A DNA stretch of 64,000 nucleotides from Sipunculus nudus (GCA_026874595.1 CM049316.1:1054001-1118000), one strand, 5' to 3'. Counted from the first letter of the stretch, positions 47,936 to 61,802 are shown. The notes: a model not told the origin generated them from the letters alone. Translations and numbers: made by a program.

Positions 47936-48767
47936 CTAACTGCTTCCATGGATTAGTTAATTCTTTGGCAGGGAGTCTCCCATGGCACATGCCTGTCTGC
48001 TGAAATGAACATCTAGTAATTGTACCTTCACTGGAGGAAGGGGAAAAAAAGGCCAATCAATCCTACCCTGACATAAAATGAATATACCTCTGCATCAACA
48101 AAGGCTTCATTCTGTTTTCAGCTCATTATCTGTGCCTGTGCAGGCAGCAAATTATTTATTATACTATTAATTATCATTACAGACATATTATCAGATGATC
48201 ATATAAGGCAGAATGAAACACTCCACAGAAACTAACAAGGTATCATGACACATTATTACTTGTAAACTTGCTTGTCTCGATCTCTGCATGTGGTGTTAAG
48301 TTCTTCTCATTGTATCTCTCTGTCTGTCCTTTCTGTCTGTCACCCTCTCTCTTATTTTCTGTTTTTCTGCAACAGTCAATTTCTCTGTCCATCACTGAAG
48401 ATTCATTTTTCTTATTTATTCTTTTTTTCCCTTATCTTCCTTTTCACATTCCAATCTTTCTGTTTCTTCAGCTTTATAACATTCTTTCTGCATTCCTATT
48501 TCCCTAGCTGCTATCTTTTCTGTCTTGAGTTTTCTGTCTGTATTTGAATTCTGCTGAATATTTGTAATGCCACTGTTTGCTATTTCTTTTTTCTTCTCCA
48601 GCCCCTGAAGATGTTCACCATGAAAGGTTGCCATTTTAATTGAATCCCTAAACCAGGCAATTCTATCTATATTACAGATTACAAACTAAATGGCCTTGAA
48701 AAAATGTTTTTGTGATAAAAAAATATTAGCAATAAATGTTGCTAATGGCTGCTGTAGAAACTTTCCT
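47936..48767. other. Unique spacer with a pyrimidine-rich stretch
   Basis: About 48290-48540 is rich in CT and TTC tracts, giving open frames of low complexity. No gene seen. Confidence 0.45.
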
Positions 48768-50090
48768 CAATCATTTACAAATATAATTACACACATTAAT
48801 TACGGTAAATTCTCATCCATAATAATCATTTACAAATATAATTACACACATTAATTACGGTAAATTCTCATCCATAATAATCATTTACAAATATAATTAC
48901 ACACATTAATTACGGTAAATTCTCATCCATAATAATCATTTACAAATATAATTACACACATTAATTACGGTAAATTCTCATCCATAATAATCATTTACAA
49001 ATATAATTACACACATTAATTACGGTAAATTCTCATCCATAATAATCATTTACAAATATAATTACACACATTAATTACGGTAAATTCTCATCCATAATAA
49101 TCATTTACAAATATAATTACACACATTAATTACGGTAAATTCTCATCCATAATAATCATTTACAAATATAATTACACACATTAATTACGGTAAATTCTCA
49201 TCCATAATAATCATTTACAAATATAATTACACACATTAATTACGGTAAATTCTCATCCATAATAATCATTTACAAATATAATTACACACATTAATTACGG
49301 TAAATTCTCATCCATAATAATCATTTACAAATATAATTACACACATTAATTATGGTAAATTCTCATCCATAATAATCATTTACAAATATAATTACACACA
49401 TAAATTACGGTAAATTCTCATCCATAATAATCATTTACAAATATAATTACACACATAAATTACGGTAAATTCTCATCCATAATAATCATTTACAAATATA
49501 ATTACACACATTAATTACGGTAAATTCTCATCCATAATAATCATTTACAAATATAATTACACACATTAATTACGGTAAATTCTCATCCATAATAATCATT
49601 TACAAATATAATTACACACATTAATTACGGTAAATTCTCATCCATAATAATCATTTACAAATATAATTACACACATTATTTACCGTAAATTCTCATCCAT
49701 AATAATCATTTACAAATATAATTACACACATTAATTACTGTAAATTCTCATCCATAATAATCATTTACAAATATAATTACACACATTAATTACCGTAAAT
49801 TCTCATCCATAATAATCATTTACAAATATAATTACACAGATTAATTACCGTAAATTCTCATCCATAATAATCATTTACAAATATAATTACACACATTAAT
49901 TACCGTAAATTCTCATCCATAATAATCATTTACAAATATAATTACACACATTAATTACCGTTAATTCTCATCCATAATAATCATTTACAAATATAATTAC
50001 ACACATTAATTACGGTAAATTCTCATCCATAATAATCATTTACAAATATAATTACACATATTAATTACGGTAAATTCTCATCCATAATAG
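48768..50090. repeat. 54-bp satellite, about 24 nearly identical copies
   Basis: The unit is ATAATCATTTACAAATATAA, TTACACACATTAATTACGGT, AAATTCTCATCCAT. Most copies are identical across the whole unit. Rare variants cluster: TACCGTAAAT replaces TACGGTAAAT in units at about 49680-49960, and two neighbouring units share ACATAAATTAC. The low divergence implies recent expansion or strong homogenisation. Confidence 0.96.
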
Positions 50091-50223
50091 TAAAACTGAG
50101 ACACCTTTACACTTGTGTTGTAATCTTTGTATCCTTTCTGCAAGTTGACAAATTAGATGTACTTTGTTCAGACAGGTATACCATATAATTTGCCCATTTG
50201 CGTAATATTTGTGGTCCTAAGTT

Positions 50224-51545
50224 AGATATTTCTTGGCAGTGCAGGAGCCAAAGTATCCCAAGACAATTAATTCCCCAGCCTTTAAGAAAAGGCTTCCCAT
50301 CTTCAGCAGCATATACTGACACTTGGCTAGCAACTATGGTTTCTTCCATCTATCAACTTGAGAAACAATATTTTTCACAAAATATGGGGGCCAATACAGT
50401 GAATCACTCTTGAGAAAAAGGGTTTAATTTATATTAAAAAATGGTAAGGTAGGTGACGCTACCTGTCAGGTTGATGAGAAAACTCTCCTAGATGGATGTA
50501 CATTCCAAATTAGAGGCCACACATTAAACTACTCCTCAGATATGAGCCATTTTCATCCTAAACAAATGTACTGATGAACACCAATAGAAAAAATGGCCGA
50601 TGGTGCCACAGTCATGAGTACAAGATGAAGGAAGCAAAGATCTATGCACATTCACAGTTTCAGACCAATATGGCACACCACTCCTAAGAAAAGAGCATAA
50701 AATTATTCTACGGAAATGGGAAGGTCTGTGCCACCACCTGTCTGGTTTACGTGAAAAAATTTCCAAGATGGAATGACATGCCAAATTAAGGACCCTTACC
50801 TTGAACTGCTCCAGAAATATGAGCAATATTAACCCAATGCACATGTACAAATGGATGCCACTGCAAAACAATTGCAGATGGCACCACCAGTCTTAAGTAA
50901 AAGATGGGGGAAGCCAAGATCTGTGGATATGCACAATTTCAGGCAAATAGTGCAAATCACTCCTCAGAAAAGGGCATTAATTTATTCTACAAAAATGGGA
51001 AGGTCTGTGCCACCACCTGTCTGGTTTACAAGAAAACTTTCAAAGATGGATGGACATGCCAATTTCAGAGCATTACCTTGAACCACTCTCGAGATGTGAG
51101 CAATTTTCATCCAAAGCACATACACATATGGACACCACTGGAGACGATTGCAGATGGCACCACCAGTCTTGAGCACAAAATGGAGGAGTCCAAGATCTAT
51201 TGATATGCACAATTTCAGGCCATTTAACAGGCAAATTACCCTTCAGAAAAGGGCATTAATTTATTCTACAAAACGGGGAGGTGGGTGGCCCCACCTGTCT
51301 GGTTTCTGAGAAAACATTTCAAGATGGATGGACGCCCTTAATTTCAGATTAATACCTTAAACCCCCTGGAAATATGAGCAGTTTTCACCCAGTGCTGTTT
51401 AATATCCCAATCATTGCAACTTAACAGTACTGCCAGCATTATAAGTCAAAAACCCATGATCAGATTTCTTTCATCTTATGCACTAAAACAAGAAAAGGAA
51501 AATAGGTGGCACCATTAGTTTCCAGTGCATGGAAACATGACCCCA
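50224..51545 (+). mobile_element. Family A element A3, 3' end missing
   Basis: The 5' end is AGATATTTCTTGGC with a TTGGC (50233-50237) / GCCAA (50247-50251) hairpin, then GTATCCCAAGACA (50253-50265) and CATCTTCAGCAGCATATACT, as in A1. The core has units of about 290 bp with GGTGCCACAGTC / GGCACCACCAGTCTTGAG modules and CACCACCTGTCTGG. The GCG run and hairpin expected at the 3' end are absent; sequence passes into B6 after a G run at 51555-51570. Confidence 0.6.
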
Positions 51546-51554
51546 TATGGAGCC

Positions 51555-52383
51555 GGGGGGGGGGGGGGGGCTGGAGGAGGAAATGATATGAGAATAATTG
51601 TACACCTGTGACCCCTGCTCCCCTAGTGACCCATTACAGATCAGGTTGGCACAAAGAAATGTACTGAATGACCTCCAGTGACCACAGTGGGCTTCTAGAC
51701 AATGCAAGTGAATACAATAAGAGCCTAAATAAAATTCAATAACAAGCCTATTAATTTTTAGGCTTTTATTTTCAAATATCAGATTTTAACAGATTAAATA
51801 CTTATGTGTACATGCTATGAAAGGTAAATCTACAATATATTTATGTTAATAACTTAAAAATTTGCAAGAAATCAATTCAAATTTTGGGTATACAGTTGAA
51901 TTTTTATTAAGAAAAAGTTAAATCCCTGAAAAAAATCAGTGGCTTCAACAATTCTCATGATAAGTGGGCTAATATATTCCTGATTTTTTACAAAGAGCAT
52001 AATGTTAAGACCTATTACTTAAAGAAATTACAAAATACTCACCTAATTTCTGCTATTTACATAGGAAATATATAGAGGAATACCTATATTTAATATGATC
52101 ATAAACAAATCAGTGGTTTCGATATTAGGCAGTCTTGAAGTGTAACAATGGTATTTAAATGTCATATTGAGGTTTTACCTTAATATCCCTAATCAATAAA
52201 GTCATAGGATGGTAGGAGATTTTGGGGACATCTAACTCTGTGTCATCTAACTCAGTTGTAGATCTAACTATTTAAAACATGCCTTGTTAACAGATGGACG
52301 GACTGAGGGATGTCCAGACGGATGGATGATGGACAAAGGACCATGACTATAGCTATGATGACTTAAAGTCAGCTGAGATTAAA
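51555..52383 (+). mobile_element. Family B copy B6, single-unit core
   Basis: It begins with a G homopolymer (51555-51570) and ATATGAGAATAATTGTACAC, the same start as B9 (62785). The core is shared with B5, B7 and B9. The tail microsatellite includes GGATGGATGATGGACAAAGG, and the hairpin at 52350-52380 contains ATGACTTAAAGTCAGCTGAG. No coding capacity. Confidence 0.6.
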
Positions 52384-53942
52384 AAAAACAAATACAAGCT
52401 AGAGAATTCAACAAAATGAAAAACCACAAGAGAGGGCAGAAAATAAATGAATGAAAAATAGGCAACCACAAGAAAAGGCAGCACAAAACAGATTACTACA
52501 ACAGAATTCAAACAAAACAGGACAAAAACAAGAGAACTTAACAAAACCCAGAAAACCACAAGAGAAAGTAGCAAATCAGTGATGCAAAAACAGACAACCA
52601 CAGGATAATTAACTGTCTTGGATAAATTCATATATATGATCATCACTAATGTTTTTCATAAATATCATATGATTTTATACACTGCAGTTCATTTGTATGC
52701 ATGGATACTTCATCATACCAAAAAGGGCTAAAAGCACAGAAGTACAGACTCTGAGAAGACTATAATACATCCACTTTAGGCAGTGCTGGAGAAGAAAGCA
52801 ATAAAGGAATCATTAATAATACAACACGCCATTCATTAGGGCCTACCAAACCAGATTACAGGAAGCATGGCAGGAAACATGCACAGCATATGAGCTTTTT
52901 GGGCAAAAAAATATTCTAGAAGGGAGCATGGATCTCCTTACAGCCATGGTGTTTGGTGGGCACCTTTTGAATATGATCAGGTCATGGAAAATGCAAGGCA
53001 TTCCACTCATTTATTGATGAAGTCATGAATTTTAAGCTGTTAGGGCTTTCAGCTATAAGCCTAAACCATCAAACTCAGGCATTTCCCTAAATGAGCCAAG
53101 GAAACCCATTTATGCCCTGACTAGTACAAACCTTTATTGATGGCCGGAGCGAACTATCCTGTCAAGGAAATGATTGCAACAATACATGTCAAAAAGTAAA
53201 CAGCAGACAAAACCAGATGATCAAATGCTTTAACTCCAGCAATATTAATAAAGAAATCTTATGTTGATACTTTTTCAAGGAAGTAATGTTTTGACCTGTG
53301 TTTATTTGCCTGACTAAAAGTTCTGGAAAGAATGCAAAGTTGTTGTTAACTTATATTGAAAGGACTACCTGAGACCTCATGATAACTTCACAATCACATA
53401 CGCTTAATGTTTATTAAATGTCAAGGTGGTATTTTGTCAGTCAGTGGGTCAAGTACACATCATGCTTTTTAATCGAGTATTGTATTGTTTGTTGGTCAAA
53501 TTCCATTACAAGTTATTTATTTAAGATAATTATTCTTTTTCTTTTCTCTGACATATGACATAAGTGTTATGCACAATCTGAACTCTTTCCAAGCTATAAT
53601 ATACCTGCCAAAATGTTACTATTTCCTATTTACAGAAAAAAATAGGTAGGTATTTTTCCTGATCATGAGACGTTTTGATGATAATGTGTTAACAAGTAAC
53701 CATTCAGTCATAAAACTCCAGTGAATAGCATGACATTATGGACTAGCATTTACAACTGATTGTTGCAAATATTTTGTTTGCAAATTTAGCTTGCACCCTG
53801 CAAGGGGACAGGAATATATTTCTGCAAACAACACATTACTTGACAATCAAAGGTAAAATGTATGATTGCCAGACAATATTCATTCAAGTCATATAACCCT
53901 CAAGCTTGCAAATAATAAAAAAAAGTGGCAACAAACAGTAGC
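52384..53942. other. Unique AT-rich DNA, no gene seen
   Basis: A short low-complexity stretch (about 52385-52600) repeats ACAAGAGA/AAACAGG-type words. Nothing else recognised. Confidence 0.4.
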
Positions 53943-55441
53943 CCTCAGTTATAACAGGCTACAGTTTTGCACACAACAGCCTTGAGTAGCCCTAACTTAT
54001 CACAGGCTACAGTTCTGCACCCAACAGCCTTGAGTAGCCCTCAGTTATCACAGGCTACAGTTTTGCACCCAACAGCCTTGAGTAGCCCTCACTTATCACA
54101 GGCTACAGTTTTGCACCCAACAGCCTTGAGTAGCCCTCACTTATCACAGGCTACAGTTTTGCACCCAACAGCCTTGAGTAGCCCTCAGTTATCACAGGCT
54201 ACAGTTCTGCACCCAACAGTCTTGAGTAGCCCTCAGTTATCACAGGCTACAGTTTTGCACCCAACAGCCTTGAGTAGCCCTTAGTTATCACAGGCTACAG
54301 TTCTGCACCCAACAGCCTTGAGTAGCCCTCAGTTATCACAGGCTACAGTTCTGCACCCAACAGTCTTGAGTAGCCCTCAGTTATCACAGGCTACAGTTCT
54401 GCACCCAACAGCCTTGAGTAGCCCTCAGTTATCACAGGCTACAGTTCTGCACCCAACAGCCTTGAGTAGCCCTCAGTTATCACAGGCTACAGTTCTGCAC
54501 CCAACAGCCTTGAGTAGCCCTCAGTTATCACAGGCTACAGTTCTGCACCCAACAGCCTTGAGTAGCCCTCACTTATCACAGGCTACAGTTCTGCACCCAA
54601 CAGCCTTGAGTAGCCCTCACTTATCACAGGCTACAGTTCTGCACCCAACAGCCTTGAGTAGCCCTCAGTTGTCACAGGCTACAGTTCTGCACCCAACAGC
54701 CTTGAGTAGCCCTCAGTTATCACAGGCTTCAGTTCTGCACCCAACAGCCTTGAGTAGCCCTCAGTTATCACAGGCTACAGTTCTGCACCCAACAGCCTTG
54801 AGTAGCCCTCAGTTATCACAGGCTACAGTTCTGCACCCAACAGCCTTGAGTAGCCCTCAGTTATCACAAGCTACAGTTCTGCACCCAACAGCCTTGAGTA
54901 GCCCTCAGTTATCACAGGCTACAGTTTTGCACCCAACAGCCTTGAGTAGCCCTCAGTTATCACAGGCTACAGTTCTGCACCCAACAGCCTTGAGTAGCCC
55001 TCAGTTATCACAGGCTACAGTTCTGCACCCAACAGCCTTGAGTAGCCCTTAGTTATCACAGGCTACAGTTCTGCACCCAACAGCCTTGAGTAGCACTAAG
55101 TTATCACAGGCTACAGTTCTGCACCCAACAGCCTTGAGTAGCCCTTAGTTATCACAGGCTACAGTTCTGCACTCAACAGCCTTAAGTAGGCCTCAGTTAT
55201 CACAGGCTACAGTTCTGCACCCAACAGCCTTGAGTAGCCCTCAGTTATCACAGGCTACAGTTCTGCACCCAACAGCCTTGAGTAGCCCTTAGTTATCACA
55301 GGCTACAGTTCTGCACCCAACAGCCTTGAGTAGCACTCAGTTATCACAGGCTACAGTTCTGCACCCAACAGCCTTGAGTAGCCCTTAGTTATCACAGGCT
55401 ACAGTTCTGCACTCAACAGCCTTGAGTAGCCCTCAGTTATC
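53943..55441. repeat. 48-bp satellite, about 31 copies
   Basis: The unit is AGCCCTCAGTTATCACAGGC, TACAGTTCTGCACCCAACAG, CCTTGAGT. The 48-bp period keeps one plus-strand frame open (repeat SPQLSQATVLHPTALS) until CCTCAG changes to CCTTAG, which makes a TAG stop in several units. A three-unit block with CCTTAG, CACTAAG/CACTCAG and CCTTAG is present twice (about 55040-55190 and 55280-55430). Confidence 0.95.
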
Positions 55442-55654
55442 ACTGATCTGCAGCTGATCATCATGACCCAGATTCAGCACCAGGGTTTTTATCATAACAA
55501 TTCCAAAACCAATAGTAAAGACTGTAAAAAATATAGTGTGTCTGCAGCCCAAATAGAGTACTAATATCATTTCATAAGGTTTAGCTCTGTAGCAATGACC
55601 ATAAACACTTCTTATGAGATCCATCATAGAGAAATTAAGTGGTTATCCAACTGA

Positions 55655-56085
55655 CTGGAACACTGCTTACAATACTTAACTGAATGGAACACCACCTACA
55701 ATACTTAACTGAATGGAACACCGCCTACAATACTAAACTGAATGGAACACTGCCTACAATACTAAACTGAATGGAACACTGCCTACAATACTAAACTGAA
55801 TGGAACAACGCCTACAATACTTAACTGAATGGAACAACACCTACAACACTTAACTGAATGGAACACCGCCTACAACACTTTACTGAAGAGAACACCGCCT
55901 ACAATACTTAACTGAATGGAACACCGCCTACAATACTTACCTGAATGGAACAATGCCTACAATACTTACCTGAATGGAACACCCCCTACAATACTTTACT
56001 GAATGGAACACCGCCTACAGTACTTAACTGAATGGAACACCGCCTACAATACTTAACTAAATGGAACACTGCCTACAATACTTAA
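55655..56085. repeat. 29-bp minisatellite, about 15 copies
   Basis: The unit is AATACTTAACTGAATGGAAC followed by ACCGCCTAC. Variants AACAACGCC, ACTGCC and ACCACC occur singly. Confidence 0.9.
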
Positions 56086-56830
56086 ACAGCAGTCAAGAAA
56101 TCCCTGATGTCTTGTTCCTGCCAGCTTGTACATTGATGGCAGGGCTTAGGGTTAGACCAGTTTTATACAAAGTTTTTTTCTACAATGCAGTCTCATGATC
56201 ATAACTGCACCAAGCTGCCTATGTGACCTGTAAACATATGACCTGTAAACTTTATATTTCAATCAAACAGAGATGTAAATGTAAAACAAAAAAAAGATTT
56301 TCTTATTTTTTAAGAGCATCACACTGATGGTAAACAAAGGTTAACTGTGAGAGTTAATGAAATGAACTGCACACAAACCTACAAAAAAAAAGAAAATAAA
56401 AAACATATAAAATTTATATGTCAAGATCACACCGTGATGGCTACAGAAATAATTTTAACTGTACCGGTACACAGATCTACTTGTATACACAGCTAACTCA
56501 ACCAACAAGACCATGCTGCCAGTACTGCTACTGTCTCCCTGGCATGATCAGAACCAGCATGTGATACATCACAGCTGTGACTGTTGAATGAATGTCCAAA
56601 TGTCACAGAAAAACAACACAATGGTCAAATAATTACATTTCTCCCAATCAACTGAAGATGCAATTAACAAAACTAGCTAAATTAGATCTTTAATTAACAA
56701 GATTTTCAATTATTCCCTGTGCCTACTAATTATTTAACAAATAAATGTTATTGTGATTATCAATCATTCTTTTTTTTCAATTTCTTCAGGGTTTTCTTTC
56801 TAAAGCCAAAGTAGGTGCATAATATACATA
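56086..56830. other. Unique AT-rich spacer
   Basis: No gene or repeat recognised apart from short A and T tracts. Confidence 0.4.
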
Positions 56831-57785
56831 GACAAGGGACCTGTGGGTCATGGCACTCAGCTGAAATTGATTATCAGAATACTTTTTACAACCAAATCCC
56901 TATCTTGATTCAGACCAGTCCAAACCCTAATTAGGATGAGATTCAGGCCAAATCATGATTCAGACTGTGATTTGACTTAAAACTGAATAACACCTTCTAC
57001 CCTGTGACCTTGACCTTTGACCTCATGACCCCAAAATAAAAAGTTATTTCCTTATTGGTGAGCCTTATATAAATCAAGTTTGAAACCAATATGATATTCC
57101 AAACTGGAGTTCTCATTCAAAAACAAGTATATGGACAGATGGCCACTGTGACCTTGACCTTTTACCTTGTGACCCAAAAATCCATTAGGTTCATCTCCTA
57201 TTTGTAGGTTACCTATACAAGTAAGATTTGAAGGTTTGGGATAAAAAATTTGGCTTAAAATGCATCCACAACCTTTCTAAATAAGTGAGTCCTGTGGCCC
57301 TGACCTTTGACCTCATGACCCCAAAATCATAAGGGTTTCTTATAATATTTGTGGGTCATATATAAGTCAAGTTTCAAACCAATATGTCAATCTAAACTGG
57401 AGTTATCATCAGGAAACAAATATGCGGACAGCGTGCGCACTGTGACCATGTGCAAAAGTGCGGAACTTGTGACCTGGGCCTTTGACCTTGTGACCCCAAT
57501 ATGGATCAGTTTCTTCCAATATTGGCAGGTCAACTATTTGTGCAAGATGGAATTAAGGTTCGGGATGAAAAGTTAGGCTTAAAAAATGCACCCTACTCTT
57601 TCTAAATAAGTGGGTCCTGTTACCTTGATCTTTGACCTCATGACCCAAAAATCAATAGGGTTCTTGTGTTATAGGTGGGCCATAAATAAGTTATTTTTGA
57701 AATCCATATAATTATACAAACTGGTGTTATCATCAAGAAACATTTTGGACATACAGAAAGACAAACAGATCAGCTGATCATGATT
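56831..57785 (+). mobile_element. Chimeric element: family B start with family A core
   Basis: The 5' end is ACAAGGGACCTGTGGGTCA (56833 on) and ACTCAGCTGA, the family B start. The core, however, is the TGACCTTGACCTTTGACCTC repeat of A1, with alternating CTCATGACCCC and CTTGTGACCC half-units at about 57005, 57148, 57294, 57469 and 57620. The end has AGACAAACAGATCAGCTGAT and ACTATAG, a degraded B-like tail without a clear hairpin. Old and diverged; no coding capacity. Confidence 0.55.
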
Positions 57786-60715
57786 GGACTATAGATGTAT
57801 CACCATTGTGATACTATATTGAGTCAATAAAGCTTATGAATATCATGGTCATGTTGGGCATTATAACTGAAAATAATGTAAGGATATGAAATGTAATTCA
57901 ACAGTGCTTATAAGAAAAAAAGTTTTTTCATGATCATTAAATATTTAAAACAGGCAGAAAGATTTAGAAACAAAGCAAATTATTTTTTCCCCATTCTACC
58001 AAGCCAGGAAAAATTTAACAATATTTGCATTAATTCCTTTTTTAATAACATAATTTTTTTCCAGGTTTACAAATGTTACTATACATTTTCAGCATAACAT
58101 ATACATGAGATTGTGATTATTTCAGTCAACAGAATTGGATGGAGGGAGGAAAGGAGGCAATTAGAGAGAGAAGGAGAGAGACCCAGCCTGACCCAGACAC
58201 TCACAGAGGCAGTACCCTGGTAGGTCAGAAGTGAAGGTGTTATGTAACAGCCTAGTACACTGCATTTATACTGATCTGATGTAAACAATCAAGACATGAA
58301 CTTGAATGAAATCTACAGTTTTTGATCAATTGGTTTCAAATTTCAGATTTTAACATATGAAATGCTTATATGTACATATTGTGAAAATTCAATCAGCAGC
58401 ACTAACAGAAAAAATTTGAATATTTTTATTTTTTTTTATTGTACCAGAAAAAAAGAATGGTATTTGCAGCTATGAAACTAAAGCATGTGTTAAAAATAAT
58501 CCAAGGATCAAAAAATCCAATATATAATACAAGGAGCAATCTGGAGTTGGGAATGATTGATTTATTAACTGAAATAAAGGAATCAGTAATATAAGTTTTA
58601 ATTAACTTGCTTTATACAATCCCTAATAGTAATCAACAATTTTATTTAACTATTTTATTTTTCATTTTTATGGTTGTAATGAAAAATACCAAATGGTGAC
58701 TGCATGGTGTCATTGGAAATACATTTTTGGCCATCCATGAAAGATCCATAAATGATCAGTAATTGCAAGGTAATTCCCTGTAACTCATTAAATATAAAAT
58801 TCCTTTTCCATTTATATTTTCTTGATGTTTTTATCATAAACCAATAATTAAAAAAAAAAGTTTATTGTAATGTTTTTGGCCAAAACAAATACTAGAGGAG
58901 GGGGTTGGACAGTTAGATCCAGCTGAAGCCACCCAAGAGCTGGCTGGCTGCATAGTGCCTCACTTCAAGCATGCATCATTGGCCTGAAAGGTCATGTGGA
59001 GACATATAGAAGGGCTTCAGTACAGCCTAGGTGTGACATGGTCTCATAAAAACTTTCATAAAAAGCTAGTTTTTGATCAATTCCTTTTAAAATTTCATAA
59101 TTTAGAAGCTAAAATCTTTACGGGTGCAAGATATAAAAATTAAATCAACAGTGCTTACATGGAAAAAACATGCCATGGTCAAAGTTGGGCAAAATTTAAG
59201 GCACTGATTTTATATTCATACTAATAACTTATAAAATTTGAAAAAAAAATCAGAACTTATTTTTGGTATACAATTGAATCTTGATTAAATAATGTTATAT
59301 CCCTGACAAAAAATCTCTACTTTCAGCAATTCTCATGTTAAAGGAGTAAATGTATATATCTTGATTTTTTACAAAGTGCATTATGTTTAGGCCCATAACT
59401 TAAAACAATTTTGTAATACTGACATCATTTTTGGCATGTGCAAAGAGTATGAATAGAAGAACATGTATATAATATATGATGAAAGTCAGATCAGTGGTTG
59501 TGATATTAGGCAGTCTTGAAGTGTAACAATGGGTTTTTAATTGAAAACTGATTTTTTTTTTAATATCTGGAAGGAATAAAGTTTTAGTGACCAAACTTTT
59601 GGTATGAAAGGGGTTTGGGGGACATCTAACTATATGCCAAATTTTGGGAGCTGAGAGCTGGCCTGGGAAGCTGGGGAGCTGAGCTCTAGTAAACTGCATA
59701 ACACTTGCTTGATCTAAACAATACTTTACATTGCGTTTGAAAACTTGAATAAAATCTACAGTTTTTTATCAACTGGTTTCAAATTTCAGATGTAAACAGA
59801 TGAGATGCTTATGGTAACATGCTGTGAAAATTAAATCCACAGCAGTTACAGGAAAAAAATTTGCCATGGTCAAATCCTGGCAAAATTTAAGGTACCGATT
59901 TTATATTTATGCTAACTTATAAAATTTGAAAAATTCAGATCTAATTTTGGGTATACAATTAAATCGTGATTAAATATAGTTAAACACCTGAAAAACCTTT
60001 CTAGTTTCAGCAATTCTCAAGTTAAGGGAGAAAATATATTTCCTGAATTTTTACAAAGTGCATTATGTTCGTGCCCATTACTTGCCCATGCCCAAGAATT
60101 TTAAAAATACTGAACTAATATCTGGTATGTACATAGGAAATTTATAGAGGAATATATATATGAAAAGTGATCAATATATCAGGTCAGTGGTTTTGATATT
60201 AGGCAGTCTTGAAGTGTAACAATGGGTTTTTAATGGAAAACAGAGGTTTTTCCTTAATAATTCGAAGGAACGAAGTCCTAGTGACCCAATTTTCTGTATG
60301 GTAGGAGATTTTGGGGACATCTTAATGTATGCCGAAATTCAGATTCGTAGGTCCAACAGTTTAAAAACGTGCCAGTTAAACGGACGGACAAAGGACCATG
60401 GCTATAGCTCAGATTACTTACAGTCAGCTGAGCTAAAAATGATTAATATCAGGTCAGTGGTTTTGATATTAGGCAGTCTTGAACTGTAACAATGAGTTTT
60501 TAATATTTTCATATTTTGAAGGAACAAAGTCCAATTGACCAAATTTTATGTATGGTAGGAGATTTTGGAGACATCTAATGGTATGCTGAATTTCAGATTA
60601 GTAGGTCCAATAGTTTCAAAACGTGCTAATTTAATGGATGGATGGATGGACGGACAGCAGACAGACAAAGGACCACAACTATAGCTCAGATGACTTATAA
60701 CAACTGAGCTAAAAA
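57786..60715 (+). mobile_element. Cluster of head-to-tail family B copies
   Basis: Related copies begin at about 58240 (truncated), 59050 and 59696, sharing CTACAGTTTTTGATCAATTG-type starts, CCATGGTCAAAG, and GATATTAGGCAGTCTTGAAG tails. Only the third has an intact end: microsatellite AACGGACGGACAAAGGACCA and hairpin 60405-60434. The last 280 bp of that copy then repeat at 60441-60711 with a second hairpin (60682-60711). No coding capacity. Confidence 0.6.
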
Positions 60716-61800
60716 TTGTAAAAATTAGAAATAATGCAAGTGGTGCCACCAGTTTCAGGGAACTAACAACCCTAGTGATAGTCAATATTCAAGCCAGATT
60801 CAGGGCAATCAATACATTAACTAGATGAAGGAGTTTTTGCATGCAAATACATGAAATGCCCGGTACTTTTATGCGAACTAATAAATAATGCATTGTTTTG
60901 TCTAATTGTGATATATAATAGAGGAATCAATAGCACTGATAAAGGTATCTTTTCTGACCAAGTTTTATGGCTAAATTAGATCTGAATGACTTAATTTCAG
61001 AAAGTTATGTGAAATCAAAATGATGCAATAAAGATACACAAGAATATTTGATAATTTGCCTAAGACACACCTATAAAGCCAATTTTCCATGATACTGAGT
61101 GATTGTTGGAAATGCAATGTGCTTATAATTTGAACAAATATAGGCTAAGGTCAACCAAAAGTTAATCAATCTGAGAAAGTCATTAGTTGTTGTCTCCCAC
61201 TAAATTAGAAAAAAAATCCAATAAAAACCCTTGATGCTATCACACAAACAAACAGATGATGCCCATAGTCTACTGTGACTTGACCTTGAGAGCATGTGTC
61301 AAGGTCATGAGCAAAATGGGCACTGTTATGCAAACTGATGAACAATGCATGGTTTGGTTCAAATCTGATGCAAAATAGAGGAGCCAACTGCATTTATTTA
61401 AACAAGCTGTCTGACCTAGTTTTATTGCAAAATTATGTCACAGTGACCTAATTTTAGAAAACTATGTGGAATTAGTATGATGCAATACTGATATAAAAGA
61501 ATATTTGACAGTATGCCTAAGATACACCTAAAACCACTTTTTGATGTAATTTAGTTAATGGTTAACATGCTAATTTGCTAATAAATTGCACAAATATGGG
61601 TCAAGGTCAACCAAACATTTGAGAGAGTTAATAATCCATGCCTTCCACTAAATTAGAACACAATCCAATCAAAACCCTTGGTGGTATCATGCTAATGAAC
61701 AAACCATGCCCTAAAGTACACCGTGACTTGACCTTGAGAGCATAAATCAAGGTATCAGCACTAGGACATTTTTTTTGCCTCAATAATACAGAGTTATGAT
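60716..61800. repeat. About 437-bp direct repeat, two diverged copies
   Basis: A block including AATAATGCATTGTTTTG ... GATGCAATAAAGATACACAA (about 60880-61080) recurs at about 61320-61530 as AACAATGCATGGTTTGG ... GATGCAATACTGATATAAAA. Each is followed by AACCCTTG(A/G)TG(C/G)TATCA and CTGTGACTTGACCTTGAGAG-type words. A GTGGTGCCACCAGTTTCAGG module sits at about 60740. Probably the core of another old element; ends not found. Confidence 0.55.
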
Positions 61801-61802
61801 AT

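Noticed and set aside
48768-50090. Regularly spaced repeats considered as a CRISPR-like array
   Set aside because: Units are contiguous with no unique spacers, and the sequence context is animal.
53967-55052. Plus-strand open frames of 105 and 244 codons with a 16-residue repeat
   Set aside because: They follow from the 48-bp satellite; units with CCTTAG put stops in the same frame, and there is no unique coding sequence around them.
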